Source: Ischnura elegans | Taxonomy: Eukaryota > Arthropoda > Insecta > Odonata > Coenagrionidae | Reading direction: 5' to 3' | DNA: 64,000 nt | Assembly: GCF_921293095.1 (NCBI RefSeq) | Contig: NC_060259.1 | Coordinates: 25,117,812-25,181,811 of the forward strand | Shown here: one piece after another, positions 32,394-46,719 of the stretch | Layout: every line of letters starts with the position of its first letter | Position numbering within the stretch: position 1 is the stretch's first letter | Translations under genes and position numbers: made by a program | Notes under the pieces: generated by a model | Seen by the model: the letters and a program-made list of their open reading frames with translations, nothing else | Databases searched by the model: none | Told to the model about the DNA's origin: nothing

Positions 32394-32712
32394 TTTCGGC
32401 TCACGGAGCCATCCTCTGGTATGGCTCCGTGAGCCGAAACGCGTCGTACGAATTAGATTATTATGGAAAAGTGCAAATACATTTCATTTCAATATGTCCA
32501 ACTTCCATTATATAACGCCTGAATTAGTTGAACTTCGAACAACGAAAGTCAATTTTCTCAATGCAATTACAAAAAACCACGAATATTACAATAGAGGATC
32601 TTCAAGTCGTCCTCAAAATGTGTTGCCAACCATCATGCATTTAAATGGGTTTACAGAAGTCGCCACTCGCGTCGCTGACGGACAAACTGATCCGAGTTTG
32701 ACGTGGAAATAA
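32394..32712 (+). mobile_element. Hammerhead-bearing unit with inverted core
   Basis: A perfect 19-bp inverted repeat (32394-32412 and 32421-32439) holds two opposed ribozyme-like cores. On plus: stem II GGCTC-CGT-GAGCC, GAAA, the palindrome ACGCGT, then C at the cleavage site (32445), then GTACGAATTAG. On minus the box reads CAGAGGA, six of seven matches to CUGANGA, before the same stem II and GAAA. The plus copy continues through the sequence shared with 29.03 kb (to ~32545) and the sequence shared in inverse with 13.2 kb (32579-32697). No protein is encoded. Confidence 0.6.
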
Positions 32713-35700
32713 AGTATAATTAGGGGTTTCAACCGAAATTGACATTCATAATGATGTTATTTATCAAAATCTTCAATGCTATTCCACTCAATTATAAACA
32801 TTATACAACAAAATATTGAAAAGAGGTAGATCGCATTTCACTCCTCACCGCGCTGCGAATATTTTTGAAAGCCAATCAAAATGCGACCGAAGTGGCAACG
32901 GAAACCAACCTTCTGTGGGATGGAATTGAGCCTCCTCTTTACAGTCCCCTTGAGTGAAACTCTCAATTAAATTATACCTATCAGGGTTAAAATCACCACT
33001 CCTTCGACAGATTTCTCCTCAACACATCGTAGATGACCATTCGAATGTTCACCCACCATTTCTATCCATCTTCGGGGCAAGCACCAAAATATCTTTGACT
33101 AGTACATGTAAGGTATGACATGTAAAAATATTTACATCCCCAAGTTTGGTGGGTGCATTCTCTGAGAAAAGGCTAATTTATGAAGATAAAATCGAATCAG
33201 AATAAAACGTGAAAGAAGATCATCCACCAAGTGATTCGCTAAGAAGATTGAAAACACTGCTTTCATAAAAAAATATAGTAGCGTCGAAAGGAATTTTCAA
33301 AACTTAAGACGGTTTCTGCTCCATCGTATTTCACCGATATTTGAAACAACAACTGATATGGAAAACGGTGTAAGCTATTAACTAGTAGCTCTGTTTCAGA
33401 TTAGAGTAGATACATCAAATAGCAATAATATTATGCTGAAATATGGAAAGGAGGAAGGGCCTGATAAGTACCAGAACTATTCCCTACTAGAAGTACTTAC
33501 AGCAGTGGTCAGATTTTCCTTATAACGACGCCCAGCTGTTTAGCTTTTAGGACATGATATTTTATGCACCATACTTTGGTACATTTCACTTATGGCACTG
33601 GCAAGTCGTCTTTTATCATTACCAAGAGGAAGTAATTTTTGAACGAAATGAAACGCTACGGCACCAAAACATGCGATAAGTACTGCAATATACATATATT
33701 TAGATGAACAATTCAGTCGCAGTAATGGAAATATTAACAAAACTTAATCCCGGTAATAGATTTCCAGATTCCCATTTACTTCCTGGACCGATTTAAAATG
33801 AAGATTATCAATCTGTCCTGTTTATGTTGCTTAGTTCCCAATTGGGACTTACACAACATAACCACAGAATGCACAATCAGAATGATCTCACTAATCTGAT
33901 GAGAGTTAAATGGATGGAGATAGTTTTTGAATTTTACACTTACATTCTCTTCTAAGGAGGCTGCAAAAGGTTCAAAGCACCGTAGTTACCCCACTACGAA
34001 ATCAGGAGTAGTATCGTCACAGGAGAATACTTAACACATCTAACAGTCCCCAACCCCGAACAAGTAGATTATTATCAACAAGTAGTTTTTTCACAAAGAG
34101 GAGGGCACAAAATAATAGAGGTGACAAACACCAGATATTCTTACCCTACTGTCTGCCAAAAAAAAGCAAGACACCCCAGTTTGAGGTGCTCTATCTTATA
34201 AACAAGGCATCCAATTTCAATGCAACAAAAAGCATTCGAAAGAGAGCTTATTTCTACGTTGGATCATTTACTTTAAAAAATCTTCGGCTCCGTGGTATGT
34301 GCTGCAAATATTTTTTTCTCAAAAAAGTACCCCTTTTTTGGCGTTACATCAACTTTGGGCGATTGGTATTCCCGTAGTTTACGTTCCTGTAACTTGTGAA
34401 TTTGATATTAGAGCCAGATCTAGTATTAACAGTTTTCCGAAAACAAATTGTTTATACCACTAAAATTGATGGTTTTGTTGTAAACACCGCAAATCTCTGA
34501 TAACTTCGAAACCAATTGGTCAAGAAAATTGGTACTTATGTATGCTGTTTGATGAAGGAAATGCTGGTACTTATACCATTTACATTGAAATTCACTAGAT
34601 GAGTAATAACGAATGGATGAGAGAGGTGAAGTAGCAATTAAACCGAGGAGAGGTCAAACCGTGGGAAGATGGTGGTCGTGCTGCATGCGGAAACAAATCT
34701 CTCCATTCCCGGTAGATACATCCCGTAAAACCATGAACAAAATTCGAGGGTCATAGTGAATCAAAGCAGAAATCACCAACACATCCACATCTGACGTATT
34801 CATTTATTTCAGCAAAATGATTACAGTGCATGGATATTATGAATTTATAGAACTACATACATAAGCCTCTCTTTCCTGAGGAAACAATGCAACTTTGACC
34901 ATCCCCTGCAGCATTTAATTTAATTTTTATAATGAATATCAAAAATTAATGCCAACCACATACCTTTACACGAGAGATAATTCTTCACTATACTCGTACT
35001 TAACCACTTCAATACGCAATACATTAATACGATTCATTCGCAAAATTGGTTCATTAAAGCGGACCATATATCAAAGATTAGAGGAGTTTTTTAGGAAACA
35101 GTTAAAAATACACTCATCAATATTAAATTTGTCAATAGTGAAAATGAAATACTCAATTGAATGCGTCCCACCGCCGAAGATGCTGCAACAAATTTAAAAA
35201 ATAATAACAATAATACAAAGACAATTAGTGGTATTAATAATATACACATCTTATGAGCCCTTGCTTCTAATTCGTCTTTTAAACCAGAAACGCCACCACT
35301 CACAACAATGCCAAACATCTGTCAAAGACGGAGAGTGGCTAACGTGTTCATCAGAGGAAGCTTTTGATTAAAACCATCACGCTGAATAAAAATCACTCGA
35401 TTCCAAAAATGCTCATCTCAAAACTAAAAATTGTTACATCAAATACATAGACAGCACCTCTTTCACTATCTTTTTGGTAACGGCCAATAAGCAAAAATTA
35501 CTGAGAAAATGAATAGGCCATATGAAATAGAAAAAAATACACAACTAAGCAACGGAATTCAATCCAAAATATTATTTGACAAAAGATACAGCAAACATGT
35601 GATAAATTAATAACGAGTTTTCTTTGGATAAAACTGGAGAAGATCTACAGCAAAAGTATTGATTAGTACAATGACAAGGCTATCAAGATGCGCCGGTGAA

Positions 35701-37200
35701 TCCTCGATGACCATTCTGGGAAAGCCCTTCAATCCATGCACGAGCAATTTCGACGCTGCGATATAACTGCCCGCGGGAATCTCTCTAATTGATGACGAGT
35801 CGAGGAGAACCATAAATCTAGCGATCCCTAATACCATTTCTCACGTAAGCGAGCAAATGCCAACTTCTAATTTAACTTCAGCATTTATCCTAAAAACCAC
35901 TTCAGCCCATGATACTTTGTCCGCGACCACTCTTCACAACGACTGCTTCATAATTAACTTTATTTAATTTAAGGTTTCATTCCCCCATTTTACGAAGAGG
36001 ATGACACTTCTAGATTAAATAATGCTGCAACTAAAACACAACAGTGCATAGGTTCCACATAGATGTGGTCATCCTAGTTAGATTCACAGAACTCGAGCGG
36101 AAATACTACTTCTCACCGGATTTTCACCACCATGGACAATGACACTGATAGCAACATAATTCAAAAGCCGTACACAAAATAACCTAATTCACTAGTTTTA
36201 CGCTGCACTGAAATAAACATTAAATACTTTACTAGTATCACTACCAAGAGCCTATAGCATTTAAAATTCGAGTAAATAACAATAGAGAAGTCCCTCACAA
36301 AATTTTTACGACGAGAAAACTGCTCAATTTTAAGCCTCATTTCAAAATAATAATTACAATTTCATGGAATTATTTCCGCTGCATCGATTCTCAACCGGTA
36401 CAAAAAATGGAACTCCATAAAACCCCACCACATCGCAATGAGAGATTAGCCTGAGGAGTAATATTCTATCATGAAATGTGTCCTCTTTATATTTGTGCCC
36501 AGCAAGGCAATCAGAAATAGCCTTTCACTCAATTTGAATTTTCCTTTACTCCTTTTTACTAGTTTCGACCTCAATGACTCCTGCATTGTTCCGTAACTTA
36601 ACCAAAGGATATTTCGAATGCTACAAGTATTATTGAAATACATCCATAATTACAATACCGTTTATTTTATTATTAGTGCGCACAAATTCATATGTTAAGA
36701 CATAATTAATACACAGAAAATATGAAAACATTTTTCAAAATAATATAATGGCCGATGCACGAGACAATAAATAAGATAGTATCAAAAACAATGCTTTCAT
36801 TCGCATTAATAACGTAACATAATGAACCCTTAGAATAAAATCAGTAATATGAAAATGTTACGTGGCAAATGGTGGTCTTCATTGGCATTGCACTGAGATC
36901 GTTAGCTGTCTTTCTCCATCATAACTCTGTAACGTCTCATTCGCAGCCAAATTACATCCCGCAAGAGTTGCAGAAAAAAAACAACGGTAAACTTTGTCGA
37001 AAAAACAAATTTTATGAGGGTAAAAAATTCCGCTATGAAATGCATCATACCACGTAAAAATTACGTGAAACTCAATGAATTAAAACTGGCCCCGAGTAAA
37101 ACGGCGACATGGGTATCAATACATAATAAAAACTTTCCAGGCTTTTGTGGGAATGGAAAATAAGATGGGACGAGGACTTCGTCTGGAAATCTTACCTACC
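32713..37200. other. Non-coding A+T-rich DNA, no gene seen
   Basis: I found no frame with a recognisable domain and no element with defined ends in this stretch. A weak CTGATAA...GAAAC arrangement at 34497-34521 is discussed among the rejected items. Confidence 0.35.
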
Positions 37201-37220
37201 AAATAACCTGAAGTTAAAAG

Positions 37221-37526
37221 CTAGGTCCCCGCCACCAGGGTACTTACCATGCCACAAATAAAGCACCGTAGGAGGTTTATGCACTTTCCTCCGGCAAAGT
37301 CGGCTCCTTCCACGATCATTGACCCGAGGCATCGTACGACAAGGGGTACACCGGAGATAAGGTCCGCGGGGTTAAGATCAAGAGGAATTCCCGAGGGTTT
37401 TAGGGGATTGGGGGGAACTTGTGGCCTCAGCGACATCCCTGACAAGATTGCTCGCGAGGGTGAAATTCCAAGACCGATAGAATGACTTAGCATAGGCGCG
37501 CTCTTCCAGAGCACGCATTGAATCAA
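37221..37526 (-). other. GC-rich candidate exon with consensus donor (minus)
   Basis: On the minus strand an open frame runs through GC-rich sequence and meets a strong splice-donor-like GGCATG|GTAAGTACC at about 37248-37240. The peptide ends ...KCINLLRCFICGM before the donor, including a CxxC pair that could begin a zinc knuckle or zinc finger continued in the next exon. No acceptor at the other end is convincing. It is either a host exon or a fragment of a mobile-element gag; I cannot tell which. Confidence 0.25.
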
Positions 37527-38295
37527 TAAACAAGTATTTAAATCAGGTAATAAGTAAGCGTCATTTCAAGAGGGAAAGAAAACATAATTTCACCACATTT
37601 AAAGTACAGTAACCCAGTCCCACACTTTCATAATTAATTAGATACTAAGAACAAATTTTGAGGCACAGGAAGAAAAATGAGTTCTACAAGAGGAATCAAA
37701 TACGTTGGACCTTTAACCATTGATAATGTATTATCTTGCGAACTATAGTCACAAAGTAACATTCATATTCAATTTAAAATGGCTAGCAACACACCCCAAT
37801 CCAGATTACGATTTAACAGGAGAAAAAGAATAAAACATGGAGTGCATCTCAATTTTAAGGAATCATACGCATAACTGTTACAGCTACCGACATCCCGTCT
37901 CTTTGAATGCGAAAGCCTTTGAAATGGGATTGATCTAGTATTGAAATTAGGGTTACCTTAAACAAAAATCAGGCAACAAAAATTTTTATAGAAGTCAAAG
38001 GTGAAGAGGTTAAAGCTGTAATACTCACCACGTATCCCTCAATATAAATACAATAATCCAATGCTTAAAACCGTTAGAGAAGATAGTCCCCTGATATTTC
38101 CGTTTGAGCACACATTCGACAATGAATAAATATGGCCAATTATACAATCAAATAAATAATCCATAGATAAAAACATTAGATCCTTAAGAAGGCACTTCCC
38201 AACAGAAATAGATACATATGAAATATTTCTATCCAGAGAAGATCAGAATCCACACACAACCTACTCGTTATACCCAGATCCAGCGTCTCAAGTTT

Positions 38296-38700
38296 TCATA
38301 GAAGATTCAAAGCCATTCGGATGCAGGGAAACAAAATCCCATGATAGATATCCCTCCCCACAGAAAATTCCAACGATAGACACCTCTTCTCCAATGCGTG
38401 AGAGTTAATAGAACTTGGGTGGCAACGAAATAACCCGCCAGAGGCACAGCAAAAACGATTGCAGTCCGACAGATAGATACTGTCGGGGATCACAAATGAC
38501 TGCCTCCCAGGGCCGGTACCAAGGGCCCTCAAGGTGAAACAACGGCTAGGAGCACCCTGAAGTGATTTCCGGGTGAGGAGGTATGAGTCCACAGGAGACC
38601 ATACAAGTGGATGACCACTTGTGGTCCGATAGACGGGGATGGCATCAGGAGTAGCGAGAAAGCGTTACGCCGACATGCATTGATTCCGACGCCCGGGTGA
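38296..38700. other. GC-rich block, unknown
   Basis: The block is GC-rich with a minus-strand open frame of 98 codons and, on plus, a donor-like CGCCCGG|GTGAGC at about 38690-38702. I recognise no domain. The two signals are on opposite strands and do not support one gene model. Confidence 0.2.
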
Positions 38701-39740
38701 GCATTTCTAAAATAAAAAAATCTGGCTTGGATTATGATACAGAAGCCTACGGCAGTGATTCTCGACTCAAAGATCTAGGACCAGAAGCTCGAGGTAAAAC
38801 TTTTAACGATTACGGGTGGCCACTCAACTATCAAAAAATATCACTACCTCCAAGTAACAATCTACACCTCTTTAACAATTATCCGAAAATGTTCATACTT
38901 AGGTTTTACGCCTTAAAATTGATAAAATAGAATTAAATATTATCCCTACAAAAAAATTGATATTGAAAGTCATTGGACATCATCTCAATTACATAATAGT
39001 GAATTTGAGTTTCAATTCTTGCGATTTTTCGGTGAATATTACTGGATAAATCATAAAATTCACACGAAACATCGATTTTTTATCAGAGTGAGACTTGGGA
39101 ACACTTGACCCCAAACTGCTTGCATGGAAAATGGAAATCAACTGAGAGTGAAATGTGTATATAAATAAAATACACTCCAATACTTAGAACAACATTGAAA
39201 TATCAATATTTCAAGTTTACAAAATATGCCATTTTCCAAATCGGTTTCACATTTTTCCTCGTAGTTCATGAATTCCCATTCAGAAGGGAACATGTTGGCA
39301 TTCTACTTTTTTCACAGCAGTGGCCACCCTTTGCATTAAAAATAGCAAAGGCTATCGCAACCAACATCAATTTTGGTCAGACTAAATTACTCCAAAAGGA
39401 CTCCCCAAAATTGACGATACTGGTCCCGGAATCAAGGAGGAGAATCACTGACTCATAGGATCGCATGACACTCATTGACATTAAGGAGGTTCCACCGAGT
39501 GAAGACGCAAATTCGTATTATCGTAAATATATCGTAAAAATTCAAAACATACGCGCCCCCAATCGCGAATTATCGACCGCTAATCAAGAAACATTGGAGT
39601 TCCAATTGAAAATTAGAAAATGTCTCTAGATTCTCTTGATGATGGCTGCTTGTGCGTAGGAAATAAGTAGATTGAAAAACATATCAATTAATTCCATAAA
39701 ATAATTTAGTACCAGATTTCAAAACACATCACTCACTCAG

Positions 39741-39955
39741 TAATTCAACCAGAAGGTGTGTTTGGATAGGTGGAGGTGGGGCCCAGCCCAAACTAAGCCA
39801 CAGGCGTGTGAATTTCACACTCGCAGGGTAAGTGGAGGGATAATTTTTCATGGAGTGTCCGAAGAATTAACCCCAGATGTGCTTAACCCCAGACCGAGGC
39901 TCTCGATCAACAGCCCAAGGCTCTATCAACTGGTTACCAAGCACCCCAGAAAACA
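39741..39955 (-). repeat. tRNA-derived SINE, family 2, copy 1
   Basis: This aligns with 41690-41890. Shared sequence includes GAAGGT-RGTTTGGA-AGG, AAACTAAGC-ACAG-TGTGTGA-TTTCA and a G-rich stretch. On the minus strand the tRNA-like head is at the right end (AGTTGATAGAGCCTTGGGCTG as box-A-like sequence). Box B is degenerate in this copy. Confidence 0.6.
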
Positions 39956-41689
39956 AATTATTTGAATGAGAATGCCGCGAGAGTTAACTGAACTGTGACG
40001 AGAAGAGAGTACTGAAAATGCATTCATTGACTAATCTGCAAGCTATAGAGCCTAACGTTGCTTTTCACAGCGGAGGATTCGATTTTTGAAGGCAATATTT
40101 CATAAAAAAGGGAATTAAACATTTTTGTTTAAGTTTTGAGTCCCAAATCCGCGGCGGAACCTCCTTAAATCACAGTGGTATTAAGAAACTGATGATTCCA
40201 TCACATGTCAATAGGCTGTAATTAAAATAGATAGAAAGTTGATTGGTAAAATTAATCAACCACAATGAAACCAGAGGCGTGTACAATGAAAAACAGGAAA
40301 GAGTGTACGACATCAAGTTTGGACAAGAACATAACAGCAAAAGCCGTAGGACGACATCTATTTAAGGATCCAAAAACCGGCCGTCCGATATGACGGGAAG
40401 AATAAGAGTGCTTTTTCTCGAAACAAATAGCAAGTTTAATAATTATCACAGGATTTTCAAGATATTTAATCATAGCTCGACGCAAATATTCAAACACGGG
40501 CCTGAGCATTGGAAGCACACAGCGGTATTTATGGCCGGTTTTTGAACCCACCAATAGGGCAATGCATTCTCGTTTAATTTATAAATCCACTTAGAATCAT
40601 TTTCATAGCGTAACGAATATCACGCCATGAACGGAAACCACACATGGAGTGACGATAAATGCAACGACAGAAAACACAAAAACAATGGCAGACAAGTGAA
40701 ATGGCCATTGAGGCACGTCCAAAAACACCATTACTACATATGCTTCGAACACCATTACGACAATAAGCTCACGACGTAAATCGCAATGATGCTACTTCAT
40801 TGGAGTCATCCATCCACGTTAATGGCGGATCCAAATACATTAAGATATCTGTCATTATGGACTACAGACAGCCATCTAAAAGAAACAGTAATGCACATCA
40901 CTAATGTTCCGAAAACCGACGATAAGAGAGCTCACAGAAACCGAAAGACAAATTTGGTTATGGAGATCATAAGCCTAACTTTTCAAATGAGGCATTTTAC
41001 AAGCAGCAAGTACGCAGATCCGTCTTTCAACATCAATTTGCACATTTCAGGTTAATTTTGAGAAGAAGTTGAAAACAAAACGGTCAAAACACGTCTCAAT
41101 CACAAAAGCAAAAATATCACTTTCATCCGAAATATTTTTATGCAAGGTTTCACGGTTTCAAGGTTTCAAGCTTTTACAAAATACAATTAAACGATCTTCA
41201 GGTTTAAACTTCATACACCTCTTAGAAGTTAACACATTCGAAGAAACAGTAGTACAATGCTCCTTCTGATAAGATTGGAAATTATTCATTTGAATAGTTT
41301 TAAAACACAAAACATCAGATGTAGGAAAACTCTCCAAGCCACCAATATTCATTGTAACATTATTAGGAATCCTTGCAAAGCAAATAGTGAGCCAATGGAG
41401 GAACCTTGTGCATTATGATCGTTACCAACAGCAAAAGTAAAAAAAAGCATAAGTCTCAAAAAGAGCCTGTATTGAAAAATGCATGCCCTTGAAATTATTC
41501 TCACATCTCCTTGATATTTTACATTGCTCGGCATTGTTCCGCATCAATACTAAGTACCATGTAAGTACGCTTTAAGTATCACCTCCGACTCTACACTTGA
41601 GCAATGAACGGTTCCCGAAGAATGTCTCCAACAGGACATGTGACCAGGTATCGAAATCCTACACCGTGGGTGAACTGGCTTTCACTTAA

Positions 41690-41890
41690 TGAATCAACCC
41701 GAAGGTTAGTTTGGACAGGCAAGGACAAATTTTATCCTATACTAAGCTACAGATGTGTGACTTTCATATATTCATCGAGGGGGGGGGCAGCTCCTTTTTG
41801 TTGAAGTGTTCGCAAGGTTTCGTTGGGGATTTGAATCCGGAACCCATTGGTAAATAGCCCATCGATCGAACAACTACCAAACTCTTCGAG
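41690..41890 (-). repeat. tRNA-derived SINE, family 2, copy 2
   Basis: This is the partner of 39741-39955. On the minus strand a box-A-like TTGGTAGTTGTTCGATCG is followed by a box-B-like GGTTCCGGATTCAAATCC (41844-41827). A body with a C run on the minus strand follows (plus G run near 41780). Both copies lie on the same strand about 1.95 kb apart and are clearly diverged. Confidence 0.65.
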
Positions 41891-44600
41891 AAAATTTAAA
41901 CTCGTTCTATTTTAATTGTGAATATCGAAGGATGAAATTCGACTAATACTTCATTTATGGTAAAAACCTAGCGCATAAGAACTTAAATGTGTCCATTTCA
42001 AAAGCGTGTAGTGAAAAGCACCACTGTGAAGACCAAATAAAAGTTAATGTTTTACCTAAATGCGTAAATTGATAACTTGTATTAGAATAGTGTTCATAGA
42101 TACAGTGACATCTTTTTCCCTGTGCCATGGTGCCACTCATTTCCTGGGTCTTTCTCATATTTAAGTTCAACAGATTACTATAAAACATAGCTGTTATCAC
42201 GCTTTTTACCACAAAATTAATATTTATGGGAATATAGGTCCTACAAATGATAGCAATATGGAAAACATTAAGAAAAAGACGATATCATTGCCCTTACCAT
42301 CATGTTGTACTATATGGGTACTGACCGCTATCCACATCTTCGACAAAATGATTAAGCCAAGGCAAACACGCACATGGCGAACATATTTATACTCCACAAC
42401 AAGGACGACAAACAGAGACATCATTTATGAAACCATTCCAAATATTTAAACATAGAAATAAATCCATTGCGACTCGACAATGTAACAAGGCTTATCCAAG
42501 CAATTCTAGATTCCTTTTTCCACGAAAGAAAAGTGGGGCAGCCAAAGAACTGGAACAGAGAAAGCGAAAGCATACAAGCATTTAAGCGAACTGTTGAACT
42601 GGAAAAGCTATAGATATCATGAAATTCTCATTTAAAATCCCAGAAATAAGAAAAGCTCGTTGGAAGGAAATGCTGGTATAACAAAGCTTCTGCGCTCAGC
42701 AAATCAGGGTAAGCACATTAAATAACTCAAGGTGACAAGACGGAGCAAAAAATAAGTACATATGCTGACCTGCTCAGGCATAGGAAATAAAAAAAGCGTA
42801 TAAACTTATCGCGCCTCAGCCGGCCAACGAACTTCATTTCAATATCGAGCGTGATGTATTGACTCGCTTAATTGACTCGGCCTGAATGCACGATGGCCCC
42901 TATGACACATACAGTGTTAATCAAAGTTACTACCCGCATAACATTTGATTTGAAAACAGCATACATACACGCGTTCAACGAATCCAGCAACCCACAACAA
43001 CAAAAAGGTGACCTCCAAAAAAATAACAATCCGATTCATTCCGATTGTAAGGAAATGATTTCAACGTATAGCGCGATACATACACAGAAGTGAACACGCA
43101 TTATAAATGTGCTTCACATTTGACGCCAATGAGCAGCCAAAATCGGAAACCATTCGGCACAGGCTCGCCGCTACCCGCCACATTCACAAATATTTTACAG
43201 TGCCCTACGCAAGGGCGCAACGTGAGATATTTATTACTGCCAATGCCACCATCAGAAAACACTACCGTAAGAGTCAAAGTCACTCCTGAGGCTTAGTAGT
43301 AGTCACCCAAATAACAAAGAAACCTAACAATAATACATTGGAACTAATAATAATACATTGTGTAGGAGTGTAATACATTCATGAGATACACCGTGAAATG
43401 ACATTCCAGACGACGAAATCCTGTTTTAAAAAACATTTGCCGTAGTTGCCTCCCAAGTTAGAATCCCAAACACCGACTAGCTCAGGGACATCAGAAGGTG
43501 TAGACACCACTCAATGGTCATTGGGAAATAAATATTCATCACCTTCGATTAAAAAGGTGATTATTCGAATATTAACGCAACTCCGCTTCATTCTTGAATC
43601 GATTACTCTGAAAATAAAATCTAACCAATAGTCTTCCCATAATTAATTATATCTGCAATGACAAGCAATGAAATCACATTCAACACCGGTTATTTCCTTT
43701 CACTACTCAATCTAAGATACATTTTGTGTGACCCAAAAGAGTATACACCACCCCTAATATCAATACTCGAGGTCTTAATAGATTAGTTGAAGGTTTACCC
43801 AGCAGATCAATGCTAATCAATATTGCGAAGAGATCCGACGAGAGCTTAGCATTGCTATATAAACCCCAAAACATTTTACGCGACAAAAGCGCTTAGTTGC
43901 ATCTGACGAAAAAAATATTTACAAACTAGGATCTGACTTACGCCGCGTGACGAGCAGGAGGTAGGCTCTTTTTCAAATTTCCGAGTCTCCCCTTTTTCCC
44001 GCTAAATAGACAAAATTGACAAATTCGTCCCCACCACTGAGCCCAATAATCTAAGCAACTTTTTCCCCACGCCAAATATCTAGGCGTAAACTTTCTTTCC
44101 TAGTTTGCTCCCATTTCTTCCTTCAATTCCCAAGTTATTAATCAATAGCTACAAAATATACCGATCATTAAAAATCTTTTGAATAATTGGGATACTACAC
44201 ACAGAATTTTATTGCAGACCTAACACCTTGGTGAAAGCCTATTTTTCATGCTATTAAAAGATGATTGAATTAATAAAATATTCTATCCCACCCTTTCTAT
44301 CCATTTTCGCTGAGAATAGAATATTACTTTATGATTACAAATATTCATTTGAAAAGATGATTGACACCAAGGACTATTATCAATATCTAACTCAACAACC
44401 CAAAACCTTTTCAAGCGTGTGAAGTGCCCATTAATTAAATGCTATAATTATTTTTCCAATCCCCAACATATAGGCCCCTCCCAACAACATGCAGCAATAA
44501 GCTGGTTTCCTATTTTTGCTATGCCTAAATCGAAAGATTACTACACCTGGAATACGTATTTCACGCTTTTAGATTTTTAAATGACAATATCTATTTTTCG
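41891..44600. other. Non-coding A+T-rich DNA, no gene seen
   Basis: Only short open frames with no recognisable domain were seen. No repeat ends were identified. Confidence 0.35.
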
Positions 44601-44614
44601 CGATGTAATGAAAA

Positions 44615-44815
44615 GTGAAACTTTTCAAAGGCGCGAAAACGCGACGGCTAAGGTATGAATGCTGGGAAAGCCCGAGTGACGTCTGGCTGCTGCTGTATGA
44701 GGCCACCTGGGTGCGAGGCCATGAACGCCGCTACGATGCAGGCTGCTTGCTGTCGAGCATGGCGTTAGCGTGGAGTACCCTGCTAGCAGGTAGCACTTGG
44801 CTTAAATAAGGATTA
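44615..44815 (+). other. GC-rich repeat-like segment
   Basis: A sharply bounded GC-rich stretch with retained CpGs has a 64-codon open frame but no domain. The boundaries and composition look like a dispersed repeat; I have no second copy to prove it. Confidence 0.3.
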
Positions 44816-44879
44816 TCAAACCCTACCCTATCAGACGAAGGAAACTTTCCGACCATAGGAAGTTTTAATAGGTTACCTG

Positions 44880-44948
44880 CATGCATTGGTAATCTATTAA
44901 GAGATGTTTCCCTGAGCTCTGTGCCTCATGCATGCATTGGTAATCTCA
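44880..44948 (+). repeat. Short tandem duplication, ~54-bp period
   Basis: The phrase TGCATGCATTGGTAATCT occurs twice, near 44879 and 44932. The sequence between is unique. Confidence 0.6.
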
Positions 44949-46719
44949 GACGATGTAAAACTCCTATCTACTCGTATAGAATCTAGGTCCCTCTGACGTC
45001 ACGTGGAGTGGCAACGCATGGGCGCCAATCTTGCCTTTTTCAAATGAGATTAAAATTGACCATTAAAATTCGTCTAAACAGGGATTTCTAAAACCAAATA
45101 ATTTGTACATTATGAATACACTAATAGTGGGTAACGAATCGCAATCAATTCCTTCCGTTTTCTTTGATGAAGGAAACTACCCTATTAGAGTGAGTGATAC
45201 GGGCATATATGTACTAATCCCGACCCAATGCCGCAGAGAGGTTTACCATGCACGGTATGGAGTGCCCAGGGAGATATAACTTAGTGGCTGCTTTCAGGTA
45301 AGCCATACGAGTATAAGAAATCAAGTGCATTCGTCCAACTGACTTAATTGACTTAAATTACCCTCAAAACTTCTAAAAACTAAAAACGACGTAATTGCTT
45401 AAAGATATTTATTACCTAACAGAAAAATTTGCCTACAGTGAAATACCCAGAAAAAAACCTCTAGGAAAGCAAAAGACCCATATTTTCAGTGTATAAAAGA
45501 ATATCTTCATCCAAAATCGGCCACTAGGGAGAGAGAGTATGAAATGGTTCGTAACCGTTTACGAGATTATGGAATAAAATGACTTGACGTCAATACAAAC
45601 TTAGCCAGTTGAATACTTCAGACGTATCGTTCACTATGGTCATTATTCACATAAAACATGATTATGAAAAAAATTAACAGTCAGCTAAATTTATCACAGA
45701 GCGTGTGATACATAAAACGACGGATATTAAAGATATAAAAGACAATGAAGGATGCGTTTCCCGACAGTTCGCCCCACACATGAACAGAATGACATTTACT
45801 TCGCCTTAAGGCGGAATCCCCTTGAGCCTCACGACAACTTCCCAAAGCACCCATACAAAGTCGCCTAATCGCAATGGCTCGTGCACGAAAAAACAGATTT
45901 GCCTCGAACTTGCGGCGACGGGAGAGACACGGCAAAGACAAAACGTGAACGGTGGCATTGCAAGGCGAGTTTAGGCCGACTGCTCACCCGAATATTTTCA
46001 CATTGAGCGCAGGTCAAGTCAGTGGCACAGAGAGCGGCGAATATCATTTGAGGGGCCAAAACATATCCCTTCACTCCGCAGCATCATCCCATTGAACATA
46101 TTTATAAATAAAAGAAAACCGTGCGCCAACTTCTTCCATTATCAAGGCAAAATATGGCTGAGATCACGAGATAAAAATACAAACCGATTGCATCCTTTTA
46201 CTTATCATTCAAACGGCGGGTGGGAATACCAAAATAAATAATTATAAGAATGAAATAAATGTTGAATAAATGTAAAATCAACGTGCTTACATATGTAGCA
46301 AGCTTCTATATAGTAGTGGGAGGTATGGGCGATGAAATCAAGTCGCGGAGAAATCAAGCTTGGAAGTAATCGAAGTGCGGTGTTACGGACCAATAATGAA
46401 GATCAAATGAATAGACCGTGAAAGCAATGTGGATTTTCTGCGAGGAGAAGGAGAGAAGTGTTTATAAAACCTTGCGTGGAAGAAGGGACAACATAATTGA
46501 CCACAGTATGCGGCACGGTAGTATGATGGAAATAAGGACAGGAGGAAGGGAAGAAAGACAGATACGGGAAGTAAGTCAGAGGAAGGCCTCACATCAGATG
46601 CATGAGATGAAGGATGTAAAACAGTATGACTAAATAAGGCTTAAAAGATTAGTTGATAGGATAATTACGTGGAAAGTAGCGTCAAACCAAACATCGGATT
46701 GGAGACTGTTGATGATGAT

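Noticed and set aside
34497..34521. Hammerhead-like CTGATAA, then GAAACCAATTGGTC
   Set aside because: Box, GAAA and a palindromic stem III are present, but only four bases lie where stem II should be. No flanking repeat supports it, so chance is likely.
37360..37420. BEL/Pao integrase-like NPADLIS phrase in the minus-strand frame
   Set aside because: The match is seven residues with no neighbouring integrase motifs; too short to support the family.
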